A program made the translations under genes and the position numbers. A stretch of 64,000 nucleotides of DNA, taken from the NCBI RefSeq assembly GCF_018449525.1, contig NZ_JAAVUS010000008.1, forward strand, positions 248,001-312,000, read 5' to 3'. The stretch's first letter is position 1, and each line of letters opens with the position of its first letter. Source of the DNA: Bradyrhizobium sp. dw_78 (GTDB lineage Bacteria > Pseudomonadota > Alphaproteobacteria > Rhizobiales > Xanthobacteraceae). The notes under the pieces were generated by a model that did no database searches, had not been told where the DNA came from, and saw only the letters and a program-made list of their open reading frames with translations. Positions 32,278-41,294 of the stretch are shown piece by piece.

Positions 32278-33513
32278 TCAGGCGCTCTTCTCCACATTGG
32301 CGCTTCGCGTCGGCACGCCGAATTCGCGGCGGCACACCTCGGCCAGCACCGCGACGCCTTCGCGGATCTGTTCGTGAGTGGGGCTGGCAAAACAGAGCCG
32401 CAACCGGCTGCCGGCATAGGTCTTGTCGGTGGACCATTCCGGCCCCGGATTGATCGCGACGCCGGCAGCGAGCGCGGCCTGGTAGAGCTTCAGCGTATCG
32501 ACATGGTCGGGCAGTTTTACCCACAGGAAGATGCCGCCCTTGGGGTCTTCGAATTCGGCCGCGGTGCCGAATTGCTCGTTGAGCGCTTCCATCAGCGTAT
32601 CGAGCTTGGCGCGCAACCCGCGCGTCAGTTTCGGCACATGGGTCGCAAAATGCGGCGCGCAATATTCCGCCAGCACCATCTGCTCCAGCGCGCCGGAGCC
32701 GGCATCGGTTTTCAGCGCCAGCATCCGCGACAGCATTTCCCAGGGCGCGACGATGTAACCGACCCGCAGCGCCGGCGCGATCGACTTCGAGAACGAGCCG
32801 ATATGGATCACGTTGCTGATCTGGCTCATCGCATGGATTGCCGGCGGCCGCTTGCCGTCCCAGATCAGGTCGGCGTAGCAATCGTCCTCGAACACCGGCA
32901 CGCCGTAGGCTTGTGACAGTTCGAGAAGCTCGGCGCGGCGTGCCTCGGGCAGGATGGTGCCGGTCGGGTTCTGCACGGTCGGGATGGTGTAGATGTATTT
33001 CGGCGTGATGCCGCGGCGCTTGAGGTCGGCCAGCGCCGCAGCCAGCGCATCCATCCGCATGCCGTCCTGGTCCAGCGGGATACCGATCACGTTGACGCCG
33101 AGCCGTGTCAGCCGGTTCAGCGAGCCCTGATAGGTCTCCTGCTCGATGATGACGGTGTCGCCGCGCGCCAGCAGCGACTGGTTAACGAGATCGAGCGCCT
33201 GTAGCGAGCCGGAGACGATCAGGATGTCGTCGGCCGTGCAACGGATACCGGCGTCGCGCTTCAATTTGGCCGCGATGAAGTCGCGCAGCGGCCGGTAGCC
33301 CTGTGGGCCGCTGGCGAGCCCGTAGGTGGCGAGCGCCTGGCCCTCGCGCTTGAGCACGGCGTTGACCGCGTCGACCAGGCCGTCAACCGGGACCTGATCG
33401 GGATCGTTGTTGCCGCCGACGAAGCTGTATTTGGCCAGTCCCGTCCATTTGGCTGCGGGGGCAGGCAGTCCTGCCGGAAGCAGGGGCGCGAAGTCGAATG
33501 GTGCCGAGGCCAT
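32278..33513 (-). CDS. PLP-dependent aminotransferase (class I/II, 2-aminoadipate type)
   Basis: A 411-residue fold-type I enzyme. The PLP Lys lies in GSFSKSIAPALRVGY, and TIPTVQNPTGTILPEARR is the cofactor-binding NPTG loop. The start of the fold is YGLASGPQGYRPLRDFIAAKL, as in the LysN and MocR-type aminotransferase domains, but no GntR DNA-binding domain is present. The amino-acid substrate cannot be told. I use ATG 33513 (GGGAG nine bases upstream); the frame is open further upstream but without homology. Confidence 0.87.
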   Translation of the reverse strand: MASAPFDFAPLLPAGLPAPAAKWTGLAKYSFVGGNNDPDQVPVDGLVDAVNAVLKREGQALATYGLASGPQGYRPLRDFIAAKLKRDAGIRCTADDILIVSGSLQALDLVNQSLLARGDTVIIEQETYQGSLNRLTRLGVNVIGIPLDQDGMRMDALAAALADLKRRGITPKYIYTIPTVQNPTGTILPEARRAELLELSQAYGVPVFEDDCYADLIWDGKRPPAIHAMSQISNVIHIGSFSKSIAPALRVGYIVAPWEMLSRMLALKTDAGSGALEQMVLAEYCAPHFATHVPKLTRGLRAKLDTLMEALNEQFGTAAEFEDPKGGIFLWVKLPDHVDTLKLYQAALAAGVAINPGPEWSTDKTYAGSRLRLCFASPTHEQIREGVAVLAEVCRREFGVPTRSANVEKSA

Positions 33514-33630
33514 GAATGGCGTCTCCCTTGTTTTTGTTGGCGGCGATCTTAGACAAGTCTTTGAGGCTTGTCGCGTCATCCTGGCCATGCTGCCTTGCGT
33601 AAACATGCTGGTGCGGGCTGGCAAGTCCGG

Positions 33631-33672
33631 CTAGAGCATGGTCCGGAAAAGTGGGAGGCGGTTTTCCCTCGG
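33631..33672 (+). repeat. Intergenic repeat family B, copy 2
   Basis: CTAGAGCATGGTCCGGAAAA followed by GTGGGAGGCGGTTTTCCCTC, in the promoter region of the RibB-like gene. Confidence 0.7.
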
Positions 33673-33728
33673 GGCAGGCGCGACGTGTTTGCCCGGAGAT
33701 CATGCCTTCCGATCACGCGAGATATTCA

Positions 33729-34805
33729 ATGGCCGATCCGATCCAGGAAGTTCTGAACGCCTTTGCCCGCGGCGAGATCGTCGTCGTGACCGACGACGAC
33801 GATCGCGAAGGCGAGGGCGATTTGATCGTCGCCGCGTCGCTGTGCAGCGCCGATAAGATGGCGTTCATCATCCGACATACCTCGGGCATCGTCTGCGCCC
33901 CGATCACCACCGACGATGCGCGGCGGCTGCGGCTCGATCCGATGGTCGCGCACAATGAATCCAACCACACCACCGCCTTCACCGTCTCGATCGATTACAA
34001 GCCTGACGGCGGCACCGGGATTTCGGCGGAGGAGCGCGCATCCTGCTGCCGCGCGCTAGCCAACCCCAATGCGGGGGCCAACGACTTCGCCCGTCCCGGA
34101 CATATCTTTCCGCTGATCGCCCGCGACGGCGGCGTGCTGCTGCGCTCCGGCCATACCGAGGCCGCGGTCGACCTCTGCAAGCTCAGCGGCCTGCCGCCGG
34201 TCGGCGTCATCAGCGAATTGATGAACGATGACGGCACCGTGATGAAGGGCGAGCAGGTGGCGCGGTTCGCCGCTGCCCACAAGCTCAAGCATGTCACCAT
34301 CGCCGACATGATCGCCTATCGCCAGGCGCGCGAGAAGCTGATCGAGCGGGTCGCGACCTTTACGACGGAGAGCCCGATCGGCCCGCTGCAAGGCTACGCC
34401 TATCGCTCGCCGTTCGACGAGATCGCGCATGCCGCTTTTGTCTATAACGGCATCGGTGACGGCAGGAATGTCCTGACCCGGCTGCACAAGCCGAACATGG
34501 TCAAGGATCTCTTCACCGGCCAGGCGCGCATGCAGGTTATTCTGCAGCATTTCAAGAAGGCCGGCCGCGGCGTGCTGGTGTATCTGCGCGACGGCGCCGC
34601 CGGTGTTCCCGTCGAGCCGGTCGGTCAATCGCAATCGGCCGAAGCCGATCGCAACCGGCAATGGCGCGAGGTCGGCGTCGGCGCGCAGATCCTGCGCGAT
34701 CTCGGTGTCACCTCGATCGTCAATCTGACCTCGTCGGTGCATGACTACAAGGGATTGTCCGGATTCGGCATCGAAATCGTCGCCAATGAACGTCTCGACG
34801 GCTAG
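33729..34805 (+). CDS. ribB: 3,4-dihydroxy-2-butanone 4-phosphate synthase with degenerate GTP cyclohydrolase II domain (RibBX type)
   Basis: A 358-residue protein. Residues 1-200 are a complete RibB: the acidic loop DDDDREGEGDLI, RHTSGI and LLRSGHTEAAVDL with catalytic Glu/His, so it makes the four-carbon riboflavin precursor from ribulose 5-phosphate. Residues about 205-358 have the GTP cyclohydrolase II fold, but none of the three zinc cysteines is present: the norm C-x10-C-x-C is replaced by HKPNMVKDLFTGQARMQ. RQEGRGIGL has become RDGAAGVPV. The second domain is therefore almost surely not a cyclohydrolase, as in the described RibBX proteins. ATG 33729 is the first start with homology. 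Confidence 0.9.
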   Translation: MADPIQEVLNAFARGEIVVVTDDDDREGEGDLIVAASLCSADKMAFIIRHTSGIVCAPITTDDARRLRLDPMVAHNESNHTTAFTVSIDYKPDGGTGISAEERASCCRALANPNAGANDFARPGHIFPLIARDGGVLLRSGHTEAAVDLCKLSGLPPVGVISELMNDDGTVMKGEQVARFAAAHKLKHVTIADMIAYRQAREKLIERVATFTTESPIGPLQGYAYRSPFDEIAHAAFVYNGIGDGRNVLTRLHKPNMVKDLFTGQARMQVILQHFKKAGRGVLVYLRDGAAGVPVEPVGQSQSAEADRNRQWREVGVGAQILRDLGVTSIVNLTSSVHDYKGLSGFGIEIVANERLDG

Positions 34806-34939
34806 CGCGTTCCGGGACAGGCGTTCTTGCGTGTCCCGGAATGGCATCGATGAAGTATCTGTCCAAGCCAATTGCGCTTCTGCCGATGGCGCTTTAATTT
34901 AGAAACCAGCTCCGTGAGGATGATGCGAAAGGAATTGTC

Positions 34940-36154
34940 ATGAGCGTGCGCCCTCAGACCAAGGACAAGCCGGCAGCGGCGACTTTCCAGTGGGACGATC
35001 CGTTCCTGCTCGACGAGCAGCTCACCGAAGACGAGCGCATGATCCGGGACACCGCCCGCGCCTATGCGCAGGACAAGCTGCTGCCGCGCGTCACCAAGGC
35101 CTATCTCGAAGAAAAGACCGACCGCGAAATTTTTAACGAAATGGGCGAGCTCGGCCTGATCGGTATCACCTTGCCGGAAGAATATGGCTGCGCCAGCGCC
35201 AGCTATGTCGCTTATGGCCTGGTCGCGCGCGAGATCGAGCGCGTCGATTCCGGCTATCGTTCGATGAATTCGGTGCAGTCGTCGCTGGTCATGCACCCGA
35301 TCTACGCCTATGGCGACGAGGACCAGCGCAAGAAATATCTGCCGAAGCTTGCCACCGGAGAATGGGTCGGCTGTTTCGGCCTGACCGAGCCGGACGCCGG
35401 CTCCGATCCCGGCGGCATGAAGACCCGTGCCGAGAAGATCTCCGACGGCTACCGGCTGAGCGGTTCCAAGATGTGGATTTCCAACGCGCCGATCGCCGAC
35501 GTGTTCGTGGTCTGGGCGAAGTCGGCCGCGCATGACAACCAGATTCGCGGCTTCATCCTCGAAAAGGGCATGAAGGGCCTTTCGGCGCCCAAGATCGAGG
35601 GCAAGCTTTCGCTGCGCGCCTCGGTGACCGGCGAGATCGTGATGGACGGCGTCGAAGTGCCGGAAAGCGCGCTGTTGCCCAATGTGTCCGGCCTGAAGGG
35701 GCCGTTCGGCTGCCTCAACCGCGCCCGCTACGGCATTTCCTGGGGCGCGCTGGGAGCCGCGGAAGACTGCATGCACCGCGCGCGGCAATACACGCTCGAC
35801 CGCAAGCAGTTCGGCCGGCCCCTGGCGGCGACCCAGCTGGTGCAGAAAAAGCTTGCGGACATGGAGACCGAGATCGCGCTCGGCCTGCAGGCAAGCCTGC
35901 GCGTCGGCCGGCTGATGGACGAAGGCAAGATGGCGCCGGAGATGATCTCGATCGTCAAGCGCAACAATTGTGGCAAGGCGCTCGACATCGCGCGCATGGC
36001 CCGCGACATGCATGGCGGCAACGGCATCCAGATCGAATACCATGTCATGCGCCACGCCGCGAATCTGGAAACCGTGAACACCTATGAGGGCGCCCACGAC
36101 GTTCACGCCCTGATCCTCGGCCGCGCCATCACGGGCATCCAGGCGTTTTCGTGA
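34940..36154 (+). CDS. Glutaryl-CoA dehydrogenase-type acyl-CoA dehydrogenase
   Basis: A 404-residue FAD enzyme that oxidises and decarboxylates glutaryl-CoA to crotonyl-CoA in lysine, tryptophan and aromatic catabolism. The N-terminal FQWDDPFLLDEQLTEDE is diagnostic for this subfamily. FAD-binding GCFGLTEPDAGSDPGGMKT and KMWISNAPIADVFVVWAK follow, and the catalytic base Glu383 is in NTYEGAHDVH. Flavin electrons go to ETF. It is transcribed alone, with AAAGGAA before ATG 34940. Confidence 0.93.
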   Translation: MSVRPQTKDKPAAATFQWDDPFLLDEQLTEDERMIRDTARAYAQDKLLPRVTKAYLEEKTDREIFNEMGELGLIGITLPEEYGCASASYVAYGLVAREIERVDSGYRSMNSVQSSLVMHPIYAYGDEDQRKKYLPKLATGEWVGCFGLTEPDAGSDPGGMKTRAEKISDGYRLSGSKMWISNAPIADVFVVWAKSAAHDNQIRGFILEKGMKGLSAPKIEGKLSLRASVTGEIVMDGVEVPESALLPNVSGLKGPFGCLNRARYGISWGALGAAEDCMHRARQYTLDRKQFGRPLAATQLVQKKLADMETEIALGLQASLRVGRLMDEGKMAPEMISIVKRNNCGKALDIARMARDMHGGNGIQIEYHVMRHAANLETVNTYEGAHDVHALILGRAITGIQAFS

Positions 36155-36163
36155 GGATCGCAT

Positions 36164-36327
36164 CGTCATTCCGGGGCGCGCATCGAACTCGGGTTTACCC
36201 GAGTTCGACGATGTTATTTTTCAGGTCGGCAGCAGCCGACCTGAATCGCGGACCCGGAATCCCGAGCCGTATCATTCGCTCTTTCTAAGATTCCGGGTCT
36301 GGCCTTTCAGGCCATCCCGGAATGACG
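36164..36327. repeat. Intergenic repeat with CATTCCGGG ends, copy 1
   Basis: Starts with CGTCATTCCGGGGCGCG and ends with ATCCCGGAATGACG, so the ends are inverted. Inside, TTTACCCGAGTTCG and GATTCCGGGTCT segments recur. It fills the gap between the dehydrogenase and the MBL-hydrolase genes. Confidence 0.75.
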
Positions 36328-36344
36328 TGGAGTCAAGATCGCTC

Positions 36345-37268
36345 ATGGCCGATAACGACGATGTTCCGTTCAACCGCGACTTTCCCCTGAAGCCCGGTGT
36401 GGTCGACGAGGTCCGCCCCGGCGTGCGGCGGATTCTCTGCAACAATCCGAGCCCCTTCACCTTCACCGGCACGCTGAGCTACATCGTCGGCAAGGGCAAG
36501 GTCGCGATCATCGATCCCGGACCCGACGATGAGGCGCACGCCAGAGCGCTGCTGGACGCGGTGCGCGGCGAGACCGTGACGCATATCCTGGTCACCCACA
36601 CCCATCGCGACCATTCGCCGAACACGGCGCGGATCAAGGCTGCGACCGGCGCCACCGTCTATGCCGAGGGCCCGCACCGGGCGTCGCGGCCGCGTTACGA
36701 GAGCGAGAAGCACAATCCGGAATCCGGCGTCGACCGTGAGTTCAGTCCCGACATCAGGGTGCGCGGCGGCGAGACCATCGAAGGCGATGGCTGGGCGTTG
36801 CAGGCGGTGGAGACGCCGGGCCACACCGCCAACCATCTGGCGTTCGCGTGGCCGGAACGGAAGATCAATTTCGTCGGCGATCACGTGATGGGCTGGTCGA
36901 CGACGATCGTGGCGCCGCCGGACGGATCGATGATCGATTACATGGCCTCGCTGGACCGGCTGGCGCAGCGTGAAGAGGATTTGTATTTCTCGGGCCACGG
37001 TCCGGAAATTCCGGAAGGGCCGCGCTATGTGCGCTTCCTGACCCGGCACCGGCGCGCGCGCGAAGCCTCGATCCTGCATCGGCTGGCGAAGGGCGAGGCC
37101 GATATTCCGACCATGGTGCGCGCGATCTATATCGGCATCGACCCTCGCCTGACCGGAGCCGCGGGCTATTCCGTGCTGGCGCATCTGGAAGACCTGGTCG
37201 CGCGCGGTGTGGTGGCGACCGACGGCGATCCGGTGATTGGTGGAGTCTATCGGCTGGCGAGCCCCTAG
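36345..37268 (+). CDS. MBL-fold metallo-hydrolase (LACTB2-like)
   Basis: A 307-residue metallo-beta-lactamase-fold protein. The metal motif is HTHRDHSPNT (HxHxDH), then GHTANHLAF and GDHVMGWSTTIVAPPDG; the last His ligand is in YFSGHG. The C-terminal winged-helix-like part (HRRAREASILHRLAKG) resembles the LACTB2/ribonuclease-like group. Substrate is unknown; both nuclease and ester hydrolase roles exist in relatives. ATG 36345 is preferred, but GTG 36327, inside the end of the intergenic repeat, is possible. Confidence 0.85.
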   Translation: MADNDDVPFNRDFPLKPGVVDEVRPGVRRILCNNPSPFTFTGTLSYIVGKGKVAIIDPGPDDEAHARALLDAVRGETVTHILVTHTHRDHSPNTARIKAATGATVYAEGPHRASRPRYESEKHNPESGVDREFSPDIRVRGGETIEGDGWALQAVETPGHTANHLAFAWPERKINFVGDHVMGWSTTIVAPPDGSMIDYMASLDRLAQREEDLYFSGHGPEIPEGPRYVRFLTRHRRAREASILHRLAKGEADIPTMVRAIYIGIDPRLTGAAGYSVLAHLEDLVARGVVATDGDPVIGGVYRLASP

Positions 37269-37366
37269 TTGTCATTCCGGGGCGATGCGGAGCATCGAGC
37301 CTGGAATCTGGAGAATTGTGGCACGAGATTCCGGGTTCGCGCTGATGCGCGCCCCGGAATGACAAC
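37268..37366. repeat. Intergenic repeat with CATTCCGGG ends, copy 2
   Basis: Perfect 17-base inverted ends, GTTGTCATTCCGGGGCG at 37268-37284 and its complement at 37350-37366. It overlaps the stop codon of the MBL gene and lies 2 bases from the end of the convergent DUF1499 gene, so it could serve as their shared transcription end. Confidence 0.85.
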
Positions 37367-37368
37367 CG

Positions 37369-38223
37369 TCACTTCTTCCCCGTCTTGGCCGGAGGCTTGA
37401 CCGGCACCGCCGGCGGCTTCCTGGCGGGCCTGAGATTATCGGCATCGACCGCGGTGTTGAGGTCGTCGATCAGCTTGCTGATCCTCGCGGCGTTGCTGCC
37501 GAGATCGCTTTCGAAATAACGCGACGAGGAGCGGATATCGACCCGGGAATCCTCGCCGTCGGGCGTGACGCGGATCGCGACATCCTCACGGAATCCCATG
37601 ATCGGGGTTCGCGCCACCGCCTCGATATGCCCGATCATGCGCGGCGGCTGTGGAGGCCGTTCGTCGATAATCAGCCATTTGCGCCGCTTCACCAGTTGCA
37701 GCGTGACCTCGTAGGCGCGCTGCGCCGAGGCCTCGAGATCCACCGGCTCGATATCGGGATAGGCTTTCTGCTGCTGTTCGGCGGAATAAAGCCCGGCATA
37801 GACGGCGGGATTGGTGCCGTCGCCGGTACGCAAACGCGCCAGAGCGTCGAAGCTTGGCGGATCGATCGGATCGGTGGTGATGTCGTGGATCGGCGGCAGC
37901 CTGCGATATTGGTACAGAAGATAGGCCGGGTAGGCGAGCACCATGGCGTCGATCAGGAACGCCAGCAGGATGCGGCCCATACCGCGCGAACCGTTCTGCC
38001 AGATCGCGGCAAAGGCGGCGAAGCCGACCAGGATGGAAAGACCGGCGCAGGCCAGCGCGCCAAAAAACGTCGCCAGCGCCGGCTTCACTTCGAGGAAGCC
38101 GAAGCGGACGATGAGGACCGAGACCAGCACCGCGACCGCCGAAAATACCGCGAGATTGCGCGCCGAGGAGGCGAGGCCGGACACGGGCTCCTTCTGATAG
38201 GGAGCGAAAAACCTGCGGGCCAT
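37369..38223 (-). CDS. DUF1499 membrane protein
   Basis: A 284-residue protein. After a short cytoplasmic start (MARRFFAPYQKEP) there are three membrane segments (about residues 22-40, 48-70 and 80-105). A DUF1499 domain follows, probably periplasmic: PPIHDITTDPIDPP, WLIIDERPPQ, GFREDVAIRVTP and VDIRSSSRYFESDLGSNAAR. The tail is Pro-Lys-rich (ARKPPAVPVKPPAKTGKK). Function of the family is unknown. ATG 38223 is chosen since an upstream in-frame start would place unrelated residues before the first membrane helix. Confidence 0.85.
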   Translation of the reverse strand: MARRFFAPYQKEPVSGLASSARNLAVFSAVAVLVSVLIVRFGFLEVKPALATFFGALACAGLSILVGFAAFAAIWQNGSRGMGRILLAFLIDAMVLAYPAYLLYQYRRLPPIHDITTDPIDPPSFDALARLRTGDGTNPAVYAGLYSAEQQQKAYPDIEPVDLEASAQRAYEVTLQLVKRRKWLIIDERPPQPPRMIGHIEAVARTPIMGFREDVAIRVTPDGEDSRVDIRSSSRYFESDLGSNAARISKLIDDLNTAVDADNLRPARKPPAVPVKPPAKTGKK

Positions 38224-38333
38224 CGCGTCAGTTCTGCCGGGGTTGGAACCTTGCCCGGCGAAATATGCGCCGGGTGCAAAATGAGTTCGCTTGAGACCAC
38301 GGACCCACGGCGAATTCAAGGGGCGGGAGGCTG

Positions 38334-38418
38334 AATAGCGAGTGGCGAATAGCGGAAAAAGGATGAACGCCGGAGCTTGCCCTTTCGTTTCCCTACTCGC
38401 TATTTGCTATTCGCCACT
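38334..38418. repeat. Inverted repeat with GAATAGCGAGTGGCGAATAGC arms
   Basis: AGTGGCGAATAGC at 38341-38353 is exactly inverted at 38406-38418, and flanking AATAGCGA/TCGCTATT extend the match. It lies between the DUF1499 start and the acyl-CoA ligase stop and may act as a terminator or a mobile repeat. Confidence 0.65.
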
Positions 38419-38432
38419 GCCGCCCCGTTCCA

Positions 38433-40061
38433 TCACGCCGCGGCGTTCGGAAAGCTGTAGTTCTTGAACTGGTCGCGCAGCGCCGTCTTCAGGATCTTGC
38501 CGGTCGCGGTATGCGGAATGCCATCGACGAAGGCGATATCGTCGGGCATCCACCATTTGGCGATCTTGCCATCCATGAATTTCAGGATGTCCTCGCGCGT
38601 CGCTTTCTGCCCCTCCTTCAACTGGACGATCAGGAGCGGCCGCTCGTCCCATTTGGGATGATGGACGCCGATCACGGCGGCTTCCGCCACCGCGGGATGC
38701 CCGACCGCGAGATTTTCCAGGTCGATCGAGGAAATCCATTCGCCGCCCGACTTGATCACGTCCTTTGAGCGGTCGGTGATCCGCATGTAGCCATGCGGGT
38801 CGATGGTGGCGACGTCGCCGGTGTCGAAATAGCCTTCGTCGTCGAGGATGTCGGTGTCGACCCGGAAATAGGCCTTCGACACCGAGGGCCCGCTGACTTT
38901 CAGCCGGCCGAAGGTCTTGCCGTCCCACGGCAGCGCCTTGCCGGCATCGTCGGTGATCTTCATCTGCACGCCGAATGGCGGATAGCCCTGGGTTTGCAGG
39001 ATATCGAGTTTTTCGTCGCCTGAGAGATCGGCGAAGGGGGGCTTGAGCGTGGCCAGCGTGCCGATCGGGCTCATCTCGGTCATGCCCCAGGCATGGCGTG
39101 CCTGCACGCCCATGTCGAGGAACGCCTTGATCATCGAACGCGGCATCGCCGAGCCGCCGCAAACGACCATCTTGAGATGAGGCAGCTTCAGGTCATGGGC
39201 GGCCATGTAATTGAGCAGCATCAGCCAGACGGTCGGCACGCCCGCGGTATACGTCACCTTCTCGGTATCCATCAGTTCATAGACCGAGGCGCCGTCGAGT
39301 TTCGGTCCTGGCATCACCAGCTTGGTGCCCATCGAAGGTGCCGAGAAGGCGATGCCCCAGCTGTTGGCGTGAAACAGCGGCACCACCGGCAGCATGGTGT
39401 CGCTGGCGGAGGTGCCGAGCGAATCCCGGTTATTGGCCATCAGCGCATGCATCACGTTGGAGCGATGCGAATACAGCACGCCCTTGGGATCGCCGGTGGT
39501 GCCCGACGTATAGCACATCGCCGCGGCGGTGTTTTCGTCGAAGGTCTTCCAGGCGAAGTCTCCGTCCGACTTGCCGATCCAGTCCTCATAGGCGATGGCG
39601 TTTTTCAGCGTGGTCTGCGGCATATGCGCGTTGTCGGTAAGCACGACATAGCGTTCCACGCTCGGCAGCTTGCCGGCGATCTTTTCCAGGATCGGCACGA
39701 AGGTGAGATCGGTCATTACCACGCGATCCTCCGCATGGTTGATGATCCAGGCGATCTGTTCGGGAAACAGCCGCGGATTGACGGTATGGCAGATCGCGCC
39801 GATGCCCATGATGCCGTACCAGGCTTCGAGATGACGCCAGGTATTCCACGCGATGGTGGCGACGCGGTCGCCGGGCCTGATGCCGTCGCGCTCGAGGCTC
39901 TGCGAGACCTTCAGGGCGCGCGCGTGAATTTCGGCGTAATTGGTGCGATGGATGGGGCCTTCGACTGAACGAGTCACGACCTCCTGCGTTCCATGATAGG
40001 TCGCGGCGTGCTCGATAATGCGGTGACACAGCAACGGCCAATCTTGCATCAACCCACGCAT
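38433..40061 (-). CDS. Fatty-acid/acyl-CoA ligase (AMP-forming)
   Basis: A 542-residue ANL-superfamily ligase. The P-loop CYTSGTTGDPKGVLYSHRSN is near residue 190, followed by VVPLFHANSWG and AWGMTEMSPIGTL. The hinge is YFDTGDVATIDPHGYM, and the catalytic Lys is in TATGKILKTALRDQF. MQDWPLLCHRIIEHAATYHG at the N-terminus matches the medium/long-chain and 3-(methylthio)propionyl-CoA ligase (DmdB) cluster. It activates a carboxylic acid to its CoA ester, with the chain length unknown. It stands alone. Confidence 0.92.
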   Translation of the reverse strand: MRGLMQDWPLLCHRIIEHAATYHGTQEVVTRSVEGPIHRTNYAEIHARALKVSQSLERDGIRPGDRVATIAWNTWRHLEAWYGIMGIGAICHTVNPRLFPEQIAWIINHAEDRVVMTDLTFVPILEKIAGKLPSVERYVVLTDNAHMPQTTLKNAIAYEDWIGKSDGDFAWKTFDENTAAAMCYTSGTTGDPKGVLYSHRSNVMHALMANNRDSLGTSASDTMLPVVPLFHANSWGIAFSAPSMGTKLVMPGPKLDGASVYELMDTEKVTYTAGVPTVWLMLLNYMAAHDLKLPHLKMVVCGGSAMPRSMIKAFLDMGVQARHAWGMTEMSPIGTLATLKPPFADLSGDEKLDILQTQGYPPFGVQMKITDDAGKALPWDGKTFGRLKVSGPSVSKAYFRVDTDILDDEGYFDTGDVATIDPHGYMRITDRSKDVIKSGGEWISSIDLENLAVGHPAVAEAAVIGVHHPKWDERPLLIVQLKEGQKATREDILKFMDGKIAKWWMPDDIAFVDGIPHTATGKILKTALRDQFKNYSFPNAAA

Positions 40062-40116
40062 ACGGACCTTCCCTCCTGATTTGTTATCGGTTGCCGCGGC
40101 TCACCACGGAATTGTC

Positions 40117-41256
40117 ATGAACCTTAGCGCGGAGAAAGCGGTCCGCAAATGGCCTTGTCATCGCTTCGGCCGCGGCGAAATGGCAATGGTTACCGTTGCC
40201 GCGCTGTTGCTGACGGTCGGCGCGCCGTCCCGGCCTGCCGTGGCGCGGAAATCCGGGCTGCCGCCCTGGAGCGGCCTGTTCGGGATGGAGAGGCCGCAGA
40301 GCTCCAGGCCGCGGCGGGCGGCGCTGGTGCGGCCGGTGCCGCTGCCGAAGCCGCGCCCGGCCGAAGCGCCAGTCGTGCCGGAAGCGCCCCCGGCTGGAAA
40401 ACAGGCGCCTGCACCGGGCCCTGAAGCCGCCTCGCCGCCGACGCCTCCGGCTGCGCCCTCGGCCTGCCGGCTGGCGCTGACGGATATGGTCGCCATCGCG
40501 CCCAGCATTCCCGATATCCACGGCCCCGGCGCGTGTGGAGGCGAGGATCTGGTGCGTCTCGAAGCCGTCGTGTTGCCGGACCAGCGGCAGGTGGCCGTGA
40601 GGCCGGCGGCGATCCTGCGCTGCACGATGGCTTCCGCGATCGCGGACTGGGTCCGCAGCGATCTCTCGCCGCAGGCCGCGAGCCTCGGCAGTCCGATCAG
40701 CAGCCTCGACAATCTCGATTCATTCGAATGCCGGGGCCGCAACCGTGTTGACGGCGCCCGGCTATCCGAGCATGGCCGCGCCAATGCGCTCGATGTTCGC
40801 GCGTTCGGGCTCGCCGACGGCCGGTCCATTGCGCTGGCTGACCGTACCGTGCCGCGTGAACTGCGCGAGAATGTGCTGCATTCGGTGTGTACACGCTTCA
40901 CGACGGTGTTGGGACCGGGTTCGGACGGCTACCACGAGGACCACGTCCATCTCGATCTGATGGAGCGGCGCAACGACTACAGGATCTGCGAGTGGGATGT
41001 CTGGGATCCGTTGCCGCAGATCGCGCCGCTGCTGCCGGCGGCGCGGCCCGACGATGCTCCGCCGCGCGCAGCCACCGCCAAGCCCGATACCATCAAGCCC
41101 GATACCGCCAAGCCCGATGCCGCGACGTCGGATGGCGCCAGACCGGACATTGCCGCGTCCGGCCCCGCCGAAGCCGATCCGGCCAAATCTGATCAGGTCC
41201 AGCCTGAGCAGACAAAGCCTGATCAGATCAAATCACCCACAAAAAAGCGCCGGTAA
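40117..41256 (+). CDS. Extensin-like family protein, exported
   Basis: A 379-residue protein. A hydrophobic segment (MVTVAALLLTVGAPS) starts about 22 residues in, so the real start may be ATG 40180. A Pro/Ala-rich linker precedes the extensin-like domain, which begins with CRLALTDMVAIAP. It continues with GPGACGGEDLVRL, LSEHGRANALDVRAFGL and GYHEDHVHLDLMERR and keeps six Cys. The HGxAxDV and HxHxD motifs recall D-Ala-D-Ala metallopeptidases, so a cell-wall peptidase role is possible. The tail has short repeats of KPDTIKPDTAKPDA type. Confidence 0.82.
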   Translation: MNLSAEKAVRKWPCHRFGRGEMAMVTVAALLLTVGAPSRPAVARKSGLPPWSGLFGMERPQSSRPRRAALVRPVPLPKPRPAEAPVVPEAPPAGKQAPAPGPEAASPPTPPAAPSACRLALTDMVAIAPSIPDIHGPGACGGEDLVRLEAVVLPDQRQVAVRPAAILRCTMASAIADWVRSDLSPQAASLGSPISSLDNLDSFECRGRNRVDGARLSEHGRANALDVRAFGLADGRSIALADRTVPRELRENVLHSVCTRFTTVLGPGSDGYHEDHVHLDLMERRNDYRICEWDVWDPLPQIAPLLPAARPDDAPPRAATAKPDTIKPDTAKPDAATSDGARPDIAASGPAEADPAKSDQVQPEQTKPDQIKSPTKKRR

Positions 41257-41268
41257 ACCGGCGCTTTT
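41243..41268. terminator. Bidirectional terminator between convergent genes
   Basis: AAAAGCGCCGGT (41243-41254) is perfectly inverted at 41257-41268, with A- and T-runs on both sides. The stem includes the stop codon of the extensin-like gene and can also stop the L,D-transpeptidase transcript. Confidence 0.85.
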
Positions 41269-41294
41269 GATTCAGTCAAAGCAGCGATTTGGGG

